Assembly (NCBI GenBank): GCA_964645765.1
Contig: CAZYBE010000008.1
Location: 1-64,000, forward strand
DNA: 64,000 nt
Direction: 5' to 3'
Origin: CAZGMN01 sp964645765
GTDB lineage: Bacteria; Acidobacteriota; Aminicenantia; Aminicenantales; Aminicenantaceae
Shown here: positions 17,151-24,330 of the stretch, piece by piece
Numbering within the stretch: the stretch's first letter is position 1
Layout of the letters: each line of letters opens with the position of its first letter
The notes under the pieces: generated by a model
Seen by the model: the letters and a program-made list of their open reading frames with translations, nothing else
The model's database searches: none
What the model was told of the DNA's origin: nothing
Position numbers and translations under genes: made by a program

Positions 17151-17239
17151 AAAAGGGGTCAGGCAACTTTTTTACTTTTAATCATGAGCGAGAAAAAGAA
17201 TGTTTCTAATTCCTACAAAAAAGTAGCCTGTCCCCTTTT
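17151..17239. repeat. REP-like inverted repeat with GGGG(A/T)CAGGC core
   Basis: Left arm 17151-17173 and right arm 17217-17239 are inverted copies with 21 of 23 matches, separated by 43 bases. The right arm read on the minus strand is AAAAGGGGACAGGCTACTTT followed by more T. Palindromes of this type are, to my recollection, common near REP-associated tyrosine transposases in several bacterial phyla; no transposase is present here. Confidence 0.7.
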
Positions 17240-17286
17240 ATCAATACCTCCCGATTCCTTCATCCAGCTTTTCATGTCTTCGAGTA

Positions 17287-17315
17287 TTGATTAAGACAAT
17301 TAATACCCATATAAT
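17287..17315 (+). promoter_or_regulatory. Promoter for the cation ATPase gene
   Basis: TTGATT at 17287-17292, exactly 17 bases, then consensus TATAAT at 17310-17315. The leader to the start codon at 17424 is about 100 bases. Confidence 0.6.
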
Positions 17316-17423
17316 TCATCCTTGCACTCATGAAAGTTATTTTTTATGGAGAATCTTCTAGCCAGCTAAAAATGAAAGGGCAGCAGAATATCACAGCTTT
17401 CCTCTCAACCTTAGAGGATTTCA

Positions 17424-20153
17424 ATGGCAGACACTCTATGGCATCTCATTGAAGCTGCTCAAGCCCTGAAGGAGCTTGAGACTGATTCGGGTCGCGGCTT
17501 AACTCAAGGTCAAGTTAAGGAGCGCCTGGAGAGATACGGCTACAATGAACTCAAAAAAGAAAAGAAGATTTCTCCTTTTTTTCTATTCATAAGTCAGTTC
17601 AAGAATACCCTCATCATCATCCTCCTCATCGCCACCGCCCTCTCTATCCTTATCGGAGAAGTCCTTGACGCGCTGATCATTGCTGCAATTGTTATCCTGA
17701 GCACTCTTCTCGGCTTTATCCAGGAATACAGGGCAGAGCGGGCACTCGAGGACTTAAAAAAGATGCTATCTCATACCATCACTGTCCTGAGGGAGGGAAA
17801 GGAGGAAGATGTCCTCTCCAAGGAACTTGTTCCAGGCGATATCCTGCTTCTTGAAGCAGGGGACAAGATTCCTGCTGATGCCAGAATAATTGAAGAACAA
17901 TCGTTGCAATGCGATGAGGGCACTTTAACCGGAGAGTCATTTCCAGTGATGAAAGACGCTAAGCCGCTCGAAAAGGATGTGCCCGTGTTCGATAGAAAGA
18001 ACATGGTCTTTGCCGGGACTGTTGTCACCTACGGCAGAAGCAAGGCCGTTATCACCTCGACAGGAATGAACACCGAGTTTGGCAAGATTGCCGAAGAAGT
18101 GACTTTAGCCGAGCCAAAGAAGACTCCGCTTGAGAAAAGAACAGCGGAAATCGGCAAATGGCTGGGCATAATTTCTTTGTCGATATGTTTTTCCGTTGCC
18201 GGAATAAGCATCGTGAGAGAAGCCCTGACCGGCAAGCTCGACATGAAATTTATCATCTCTATGGTGATGTTTGCCGTTGCCCTGGCTGTGGCAGCTGTTC
18301 CTGAAGCATTGGCTGCCATTGTCACCGGCGCTCTGGCCATCGGCATGCACCAGATGGCCAAGAGAAATGCCCTGGTGAGAAAAATGCCTGCTGTGGAGAC
18401 TCTGGGCTGCACGACTGTCATCTGCTCGGATAAGACAGGGACACTGACCAAGGGAGAGATGACTGTCAGAAAGATATTCACAGCAGGAAGGCTGATTGAG
18501 GTCACAGGCGTAGGTTATGAGCCGAAGGGAGAGTTTAACAGCCAGGATATAGCCAGGGCTAAGAACAGCCAATCTTTCCGGATGCTTTTCCAGGGAGTTC
18601 TTCTCTGCAACGATGCTTCTTTGCTGGAAGAGGAGGGAAAATGGCTTATCAAAGGCGACCCGACAGAGGGCGCTCTGATCGTCGTTGCGGCAAAGGCCGG
18701 TTTTCATCAGGTCGAAGTCAGGCTCGAAAATCCAAGAATCGGAGAAATTCCCTTCAGCTCGGAAAGAAAATTGATGACCACCATCCACCAGGGTCAAGGC
18801 CATAAATTGATTGCTTACATGAAGGGCGCTCCTGAAGTTGTGGTGAAAAGGTGCACTCATATCCTCGAGGATGGCGCACTGAGGGAGCTCACTGAGTCAG
18901 AGAGGGCTCAGGTCTTAAAGGCTACCGAGCAAATGGCTCAGGACGCGTTGAGAGTTCTCGGAATCGCTTACAAGGAGCATTCTGAGGGAATTGAAGTCTT
19001 TGAAGAAGAGATTGAGAAGGAGATGGTCTTCCTCGGCCTTATGGGAATGATGGACCCACCCCGGAAAGAGGCCATCCAGGCAGTGAAAGTTTGCAAGGAC
19101 GTGAAAATCAAGACAATAATGGTCACGGGAGATTATGAAGCAACGGCCGTGGCTATTGCCAGAGAGATTGGAATTTATAGAGAGGGCGATTTGGTGCTCA
19201 GCGGCGAGAAGTTAGAAAAAATGCCTGAGGAGGAGTTTAATAAAATTGTGGAAAAGGTGACAGTTTATGCCCGGGTCTCGCCGATAGACAAGCTGAAGAT
19301 TGTCAAGGCCTGGATGAATAAAGGAGAAGTCGTGGCCGTGACCGGCGACGGCGTCAACGACGCTCCGGCCCTCAAGCATGCCGATATCGGCATCGCCATG
19401 GGCATCACAGGGACAGATGTCACCAAGGACGCCTCTGATATGGTGCTGAGTGACGACAACTTTGCCACTATCATTAAGGCTATTGAGCGCGGAAGATGGA
19501 TTTACGATAACATCAAGAAATACCTGACCTATCTCCTCAGATGCAACATCACCGAAGTGGCGGTCATCGGCGGAATTGTGGTTGCTTTGGGCCCAGCCTC
19601 CCTTCCTTTGCTTCCGGCCGCAATTTTGTATATCAATCTGGCCACAGATGGGCTCCCCGCCCTTGCCCTGGGAGTCGCTCCACCTGACCCAGACCTAATG
19701 CAGAGGCCTCCAAGAAATCCGAAAGAGAGTGTTTTTTCTTGGGAAGTCATGGCCTTCGTCCTCATGGCTTTGGTGGTTGAAATTCCCTTCTTCTATTTTA
19801 TTTTTTTTCATGAGTTTACAGACATCACCGGGGCACGGACAGAAATATTTTTCTTGTTCATCATCACCGAGCTCATTATTGCTTTGAACTTCAGATCTTT
19901 GAGATTCAGCATATTTAAGGTGCCTCCCCATAGATTGCTCATGATGGCCATAACCTGGGAGCTGATTTTAATTTGTGGATTGATTCAGATTCCATCTGTC
20001 CGCAATTCTTTCGGGATCACGAAGCCTTCTTTGGCGGGCCTCGAGATCATCCTCGGCTACTGTATTTTTGTTTTCATCTCGATGGAAGTCGTAAAGGCAA
20101 TTTTTAGGGCAAAGATCGCTGCCAGAAAAAGGTTCTCCACAAAGATTCATTAA
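17424..20153 (+). CDS. P-type calcium-translocating ATPase (P2A, SERCA/PMCA-like)
   Basis: A 909-aa inner-membrane ion pump. Domains in order: cation ATPase N-terminal domain, M1-M2, actuator domain with the LTGES loop (EGTLTGESFPV), M3-M4 with the ion-binding VPEALAAIV, phosphorylation site Asp336 in CSDKTGTLTKGE, the nucleotide-binding domain, the hinge TGDGVNDAPALKHADIGIAMG, and M5-M10. NLATDGLPALALG in M6 carries the Asn, Thr and Asp ligands typical of Ca2+ pumps. The length and motifs fit prokaryotic Ca2+-ATPases; Mn2+ or Na+ transport cannot be excluded. An AGAGGA sequence precedes the ATG. It is monocistronic with its own promoter and ends facing the minus-strand anti-sigma-like gene. 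Confidence 0.93.
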   Translation: MADTLWHLIEAAQALKELETDSGRGLTQGQVKERLERYGYNELKKEKKISPFFLFISQFKNTLIIILLIATALSILIGEVLDALIIAAIVILSTLLGFIQEYRAERALEDLKKMLSHTITVLREGKEEDVLSKELVPGDILLLEAGDKIPADARIIEEQSLQCDEGTLTGESFPVMKDAKPLEKDVPVFDRKNMVFAGTVVTYGRSKAVITSTGMNTEFGKIAEEVTLAEPKKTPLEKRTAEIGKWLGIISLSICFSVAGISIVREALTGKLDMKFIISMVMFAVALAVAAVPEALAAIVTGALAIGMHQMAKRNALVRKMPAVETLGCTTVICSDKTGTLTKGEMTVRKIFTAGRLIEVTGVGYEPKGEFNSQDIARAKNSQSFRMLFQGVLLCNDASLLEEEGKWLIKGDPTEGALIVVAAKAGFHQVEVRLENPRIGEIPFSSERKLMTTIHQGQGHKLIAYMKGAPEVVVKRCTHILEDGALRELTESERAQVLKATEQMAQDALRVLGIAYKEHSEGIEVFEEEIEKEMVFLGLMGMMDPPRKEAIQAVKVCKDVKIKTIMVTGDYEATAVAIAREIGIYREGDLVLSGEKLEKMPEEEFNKIVEKVTVYARVSPIDKLKIVKAWMNKGEVVAVTGDGVNDAPALKHADIGIAMGITGTDVTKDASDMVLSDDNFATIIKAIERGRWIYDNIKKYLTYLLRCNITEVAVIGGIVVALGPASLPLLPAAILYINLATDGLPALALGVAPPDPDLMQRPPRNPKESVFSWEVMAFVLMALVVEIPFFYFIFFHEFTDITGARTEIFFLFIITELIIALNFRSLRFSIFKVPPHRLLMMAITWELILICGLIQIPSVRNSFGITKPSLAGLEIILGYCIFVFISMEVVKAIFRAKIAARKRFSTKIH

Positions 20154-20195
20154 GAGAGAAATATATTCCGGATTGGAAACGGGAAAGATAGAGTT

Positions 20196-20837
20196 CTACT
20201 CGGCTTTCAGAATCTTGAATGAAGTCTCGCCTTGAGCAACAAGGCTTCCAGGGGGAGAAAAAGCCTTTACCTCACAAGAATATTTTTCACCCGATGCCAG
20301 GCGACTCTTAACTTCATCCGGCAGAGCTATGAAATTCTCTTTTGTTGTCCAGGACCCCAACTGAACTCTATTGCGGTTGATGGAAATTTCGTAATCTGCA
20401 TCTTCGCCTGCTTTTGACCACTCAATTTTTGAGGGAACACCAACAGGGGGAATAAGCTTTATTATTATTTGTCCCCCCCTGACATCATGCTTATCCAGGC
20501 GAAATGAAGGCTTAGAATTAAAATAAAAAATTACACCGAAGCTGACGAGTAGAAGCAAACAAGTCGTAACGGCGGCCGCTGCCCACTGTTTGGGGGTAAG
20601 GAGAGAAACAATTTTTTCAAACCAGGTCGCTCCTTTTGCCTCTTCCACCGCGTATTCATCTTGAAAAATCATATCCCTTTTATACTTGATGATGGAAATA
20701 AGCTCGTCTCTTTCCACCATTTTCTCAAAGCAAGAGGGGCAGTTAAAATAGTGCTCCTCGAATTTCTTCTTTTTGTCCTCATCTAATCTGTTCAATAAAT
20801 AATCATCGATAAGGTCTTCAAACTTGCATTTTTTCAT
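20196..20837 (-). CDS. Anti-sigma-factor-like membrane protein with zinc finger
   Basis: A 213-aa single-pass membrane protein. The cytoplasmic N terminus carries the zf-HC2 zinc-binding motif His29-x3-Cys33-x2-Cys36 (HYFNCPSC) used by anti-sigma factors to hold ECF sigma factors. One transmembrane helix lies at about 85-106. The outside part (about 110-213) looks like a beta-sandwich domain (IEWSKAGEDADYEISI ... YSCEVKAFSPPGS), as in FN3-like sensor tails. GGGAGG lies about 6 bases before the start. No sigma factor gene adjoins it in this window, so its partner is unknown or encoded upstream of a different locus. Anti-sigma assignment is by architecture only. Confidence 0.75.
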   Translation of the reverse strand: MKKCKFEDLIDDYLLNRLDEDKKKKFEEHYFNCPSCFEKMVERDELISIIKYKRDMIFQDEYAVEEAKGATWFEKIVSLLTPKQWAAAAVTTCLLLLVSFGVIFYFNSKPSFRLDKHDVRGGQIIIKLIPPVGVPSKIEWSKAGEDADYEISINRNRVQLGSWTTKENFIALPDEVKSRLASGEKYSCEVKAFSPPGSLVAQGETSFKILKAE

Positions 20838-21235
20838 TGCATCCTCCCTTTTGAAAAATATTTAGTCGCAGCTAAAACATGAAAATTGAAAATATTTATT
20901 TTTTTAGTGCCAGACATTTCTATAAATGTCAAATGACCGGTTTTACTTTCTCTAAAACTAACGGGTCCTCATCCACCTTGTCTTTCGCATCTCCCTTGCC
21001 CCTGCCCCAAACTTTGGTATCTCACGACCTAGATTAAAAACTTCGCCTGTTCCCAAAACATCTTCTCTTGTCCATCAAAGTCATGGGCAAGGATTGTTTG
21101 TGATAGCCAATCACGCTATAATTCGTTAATGCACTTTCTTAACAGGGCTTTCGATTTCCGCTTAGTCTATCAAACAACAAAATGCTGGAAGTGCATCAGA
21201 TCATCATCTTATCTATCCTTACCAGAGGTGTTCGA
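20838..21235. other. Divergent intergenic region
   Basis: About 400 bases between the anti-sigma-like gene and the beta-propeller gene. It holds a small hairpin with arms GACATTT (20913-20919) and AAATGTC (20924-20930), and the promoter at 21094-21122. No gene is supported; an in-frame upstream ATG at 21182 would place a non-signal extension before the signal peptide. Confidence 0.5.
21094..21122 (+). promoter_or_regulatory. Promoter with palindrome in the spacer
   Basis: TTGTTT at 21094-21099, 17-base spacer, consensus TATAAT at 21117-21122. The spacer contains GTGAT-AGCCA-ATCAC (21100-21114), an inverted repeat that could be an operator. It drives the beta-propeller gene at 21236. Confidence 0.5.
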
Positions 21236-22378
21236 ATGAGGAAATTAATCATTTTTCCCAACGCGAGTCTCATCCTTTTGCTTCTCAGTCTCGGCTCATC
21301 CATTCCAGGCTCGTCTTTGCAGACAGTGATTGAAAACCCTGGAAGGCCCCTCAGCCAAAACGCCGGCCGTGTCATCCAGCTCAAAGAGCTGTTACGGATT
21401 CGGGATGGAGGGGGCGATTATTATTTCAAACAGCCCTCTGGCCTTGATGCTTCTGAGAAAGGCTTCATTTTTTATGCTGACTTTGGGGAGATGCTCTACA
21501 AATTTGATGCCGACGGCAGGTTCGTGAAAAACCTGCTCAGAAAAGGAGAAGGACCCGGCGAAATCAGGGAGTTGGGCCAATTTCTTTTGAAGGATGGTGA
21601 GCTCTTCATCTATGACGGGATAGGGAACAAGGTCATCAGGAAGGATATGAACGGCAATCTGGTTTCTGACATTAAATTTGGGGAAAAGCTCTTCTCAGCG
21701 TTGATATCCTTCGATAACGATAAATATTATCTTCTGGATTTCAAATGGAAGCCTTTCGAGAGAAAAAGCGGCATCAAGGAGCTTGACCACAGCCTCTATG
21801 TTGTCAATCAAAAGGGCGAGGTCACTCCCGCTCCGTTCACTTTTCCGGTAAAAAAATCCATGGTCTTCAGGGATAGGGGCGCCTCGGTGTCTGACGTGAA
21901 TAGAATCCAATTCGCCTTGGAGGATAGCCGCTTCCTTTATCTCAATCATACAACAGACTACTTGGTCAAAATATTGGACCTCGAAAAAGTAGAGATAGTC
22001 AGGAGCTTCATGAGAAAGTACGACCGTGTTAAGTTCATTCCCCCGAAAGAAGAAAAAAAGCAGTATCCCGAATATTTTGAAAACCTTCCCGAGCATCATA
22101 ACGACATCCAGAAGCTTCTCATCCACAAGAACAATCTCTGGGTATTGACCTCCACTATCGTCGAAGGAAAGGGAATATTGACCGATGTCTTCGACCGCGA
22201 GGGACGCTACCTGGACAACTTTTATCTGCCTCTTTTCTGCTGGAAGCCAAACTGGATGGGCTATCCGCCTGCGGCTGTCGTCGGCAATTATCTCTATGCT
22301 ACTGAATGGGATGAAGAAGGCAATTTCTTCATAGTCAAATATGAAATCATCGACGAAGGCCCGGTCTTCCTCAAATAA
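21236..22378 (+). CDS. 6-bladed beta-propeller exported protein
   Basis: A 380-aa exported protein paralogous in design to the one at 12793. The start at 21236 is preferred to an in-frame ATG at 21182: AGAGGTG lies 6 bases upstream and the product then begins directly with a signal peptide (MRKLIIFPNASLILLLLSL). Blade signatures include FIFYADFGEMLYKFDADGRF, LLRKGEGPGEIRELGQF and GELFIYDGIGNKVIRKD. The KGEGPGE motif is shared with the other copy (KQGQGPGE). No catalytic residues are known for the family. It has its own promoter and converges on murJ. Function unknown; probably surface or periplasmic binding. Confidence 0.82.
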   Translation: MRKLIIFPNASLILLLLSLGSSIPGSSLQTVIENPGRPLSQNAGRVIQLKELLRIRDGGGDYYFKQPSGLDASEKGFIFYADFGEMLYKFDADGRFVKNLLRKGEGPGEIRELGQFLLKDGELFIYDGIGNKVIRKDMNGNLVSDIKFGEKLFSALISFDNDKYYLLDFKWKPFERKSGIKELDHSLYVVNQKGEVTPAPFTFPVKKSMVFRDRGASVSDVNRIQFALEDSRFLYLNHTTDYLVKILDLEKVEIVRSFMRKYDRVKFIPPKEEKKQYPEYFENLPEHHNDIQKLLIHKNNLWVLTSTIVEGKGILTDVFDREGRYLDNFYLPLFCWKPNWMGYPPAAVVGNYLYATEWDEEGNFFIVKYEIIDEGPVFLK

Positions 22379-22459
22379 ATTCGTCCCTGTCACAGAAGAG
22401 GAAAGATGCTCCTGGCCTCCTGCATCGGAACAAGGAATGGGGCTGGCTCCCATTCTGTC

Positions 22460-24016
22460 TCAGCCTCTGGTAAACCTTCTTAAATATTCTCTCGCCTCTT
22501 CAATGCCCAAAACCAGGCAGGCGACATAAAAAATGACAAAGGCCGCAGCGCCGCAAAAAACAAAGCGCAAGACTGTGGCCATGAAAGAAATTCCTGTCAT
22601 CTTAAGGAGAAGTCCATTTAAAATCCATCCCCCCAAACCGCCCAGCACTGAGGTCAGTGTCAGAGCCGTAAAATAGCTGACAATAGGCATCATCTCGAAT
22701 CTCCCGATTTTCTTGGGCAGGAAAGCGAAAAGAATGGCAATATTCACTAAGGATGAGATTGTTGTCGATAGGGGAAAAGCACGGAATCCCATGACCCGCA
22801 TCAGCGTGATGTTCAAGACGATGTTGATTCCAATCGAGGCGAAGCTGGCATACATCGGAGTCTTTGCATCCTTGTAGGCGTAAAAGACCACGGCCACATT
22901 CCTCAAGCCCGACATGAAAGGAATGCCGATGATGTAGAGAATCAAGGCTTGGGCAGTGGCAGAGGTGTCAAAGGCTGTGAACTTTCCATGCTGATAGATG
23001 ATGCTTGTTATCGGAAGAGAGAGGAAGGCAATGATGACCGAGGTGGGAATAGTCAGGAAAAAGACCATCTTCAGCGAATCGTATAAAGTTTTGCGTATCT
23101 CGTCCAAGTTTCCTTCGGTGACGAATCTCGATAACATGGGGAGGGCGACAGCCCCGACTGCGATTCCAAATAAGCCTAAGGGGAGATGCATGATCCTGAA
23201 AGCATAATTCAGCCAGGTCAGGCTCCGTTCTTCAAGGAAAGAAACAAGAACAGTGTTCACAAAAACATTTATCCTTGAGCCAGCAAGGCCTATGGCCACC
23301 GGGACAAAAAGAACCATCACTTTTCGAAATGCCGGGTCTCGAAAATTAATATAAAACTTGTATTTGAAGCCTTTTTTGAAAAGCCTCGGGCCCTGAGCCG
23401 CGAACTGCATCAGCCCGCCAACCGTGACGCCGATGGCCGCACCGTAGATGGGGTCGCCGCCGCGATGGGTATAGTAGGCGAACATGGCTAACGGCATGGC
23501 AATCGAGAAGACATTGAAGAAAGCGGGCGCTAAAGAAGGGACAAAGAACTCTCCTTCAGTGTTCAGATAACTCATCGCCCAGGCAGCGAGAGCGACAAAG
23601 AGCAAAAAAGGAAAGATAATGCCTGTTAGCCGGCCTGTCAGCGCCAGCTTATCAGGCGCGCTGCCAAAGCCAGGGGCGATGATCTTGGCCAGAAAGGGCG
23701 AGAAAAAAATGCCCACAATCGAAACAATCCCGACAACAAGGAGAAGGGTGTTGAAGATATTGCTGGCGATGAGGTTTTCTGAATCTTTGCCTTTTCCCTT
23801 CTGCTCGGTCAAAACCGGGACAAAGGCAGCAGAAAGAGAGGTTTCGGCGAAGAGGTCTCTCAAAAGATTGGGGATGCGGAAGGCGGCATTGAAGGCGTCC
23901 GTTGACCTTCCGGCTCCAAAAAGGAAGGCAAAGACTGATTCCCTGGCCAACCCCATGACCCGGCTGATGGCTGTCCCGATGGTAAAAGACCTGACTCCTC
24001 TCGCGATATCAGCCAT
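22460..24016 (-). CDS. murJ: Lipid II flippase MurJ
   Basis: A 518-aa polytopic inner-membrane protein of the MurJ/MviN family that flips lipid II across the membrane for peptidoglycan synthesis. The N-terminal segment TIGTAISRVMGLARESVFAFLFGAGRSTDAFNAAFRIPNLLRDLFAE is very conserved (pieces: GLARE, DAFNAAFRIPN, RDLFAEG-like). About 14 transmembrane helices can be counted, including repeated glycine/proline-rich loops. The length is normal. It stands alone on the minus strand, facing the beta-propeller gene. The 115-base leader is preceded by a foldable sequence at 24129-24205 that could act on its message. Identification is firm. Confidence 0.95.
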   Translation of the reverse strand: MADIARGVRSFTIGTAISRVMGLARESVFAFLFGAGRSTDAFNAAFRIPNLLRDLFAETSLSAAFVPVLTEQKGKGKDSENLIASNIFNTLLLVVGIVSIVGIFFSPFLAKIIAPGFGSAPDKLALTGRLTGIIFPFLLFVALAAWAMSYLNTEGEFFVPSLAPAFFNVFSIAMPLAMFAYYTHRGGDPIYGAAIGVTVGGLMQFAAQGPRLFKKGFKYKFYINFRDPAFRKVMVLFVPVAIGLAGSRINVFVNTVLVSFLEERSLTWLNYAFRIMHLPLGLFGIAVGAVALPMLSRFVTEGNLDEIRKTLYDSLKMVFFLTIPTSVIIAFLSLPITSIIYQHGKFTAFDTSATAQALILYIIGIPFMSGLRNVAVVFYAYKDAKTPMYASFASIGINIVLNITLMRVMGFRAFPLSTTISSLVNIAILFAFLPKKIGRFEMMPIVSYFTALTLTSVLGGLGGWILNGLLLKMTGISFMATVLRFVFCGAAAFVIFYVACLVLGIEEAREYLRRFTRG

Positions 24017-24128
24017 GCTCAGCTCAAACCTTGCTCCTGCAGCATCCTCAAAACAAAGCTTATAGCACAGTAAAAAAAATTATGTCAAATTCCCAATCCG
24101 AAGGAAGACGCTCTCGTTCTAGGATTAA

Positions 24129-24205
24129 CTCTGGACCCGCAGTCTCTAATAGTGCGAACCAGCGACCTGCTCAAACCTGATAAAGGTCCGTCGCTTTGGC
24201 CAGAG
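24129..24205 (-). other. Possible structured RNA element upstream of murJ
   Basis: Read on the minus strand, the 77 bases close with CTCTGG / CCAGAG. Inside are GCGAC / GTCGC, which itself encloses ACCT-TTATC-AGGT, and a further CGCA / TGCG stem. All these pairings are perfect and nested, giving a multi-branch fold. The length and a GGTTCG stretch recall a tRNA, but stem positions and the 3' end do not fit a cloverleaf. It may be a leader element or a decayed tRNA-like sequence. Confidence 0.3.
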
Positions 24206-24248
24206 ATACCTTCAAAAAGGGTGAGAAAAAAATCACCCCGCAGGGCTA

Positions 24249-24278
24249 TTTACTCTTTTACCTGGTGATACTTATAAT
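24249..24278 (+). promoter_or_regulatory. Promoter-like sequence for the CFI-box protein gene
   Basis: TTTACT at 24249-24254, 18-base spacer, consensus TATAAT at 24273-24278, 52 bases before the ATG at 24331. Confidence 0.4.
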
Positions 24279-24330
24279 TTTATCAAAGGAAAAAAATAAA
24301 TAAACTTTCTGATTGTGCGGGAAGCAAAGG

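Larger units (their letters stand above)
17029..17423. other. Divergent intergenic region with REP-like palindrome and promoter
   Basis: Between divergent lacZ and the P-type ATPase gene. Contains the inverted repeat at 17151-17239 and the promoter at 17287-17315. A 68-codon plus-strand frame at 17088-17294 runs through the repeat and is not supported as a gene. Confidence 0.6.
24017..24330. other. Divergent intergenic region with branched foldable element
   Basis: Between murJ and the secreted CFI-box protein gene. Holds the structure at 24129-24205, a small hairpin GGGTGA / TCACCC (24219-24224 and 24233-24238, followed on the minus strand by a T5 run) and a promoter-like sequence at 24249-24278. 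Confidence 0.5.

Noticed and set aside
17088..17294. 68-codon plus-strand frame upstream of the Ca2+ ATPase
   Set aside because: It runs through both arms of an inverted repeat; no Shine-Dalgarno.
24129..24205. tRNA gene, because of 77-base length and GGTTCG
   Set aside because: Stem positions, T-loop and 3' end do not fit a cloverleaf; kept only as a foldable element.
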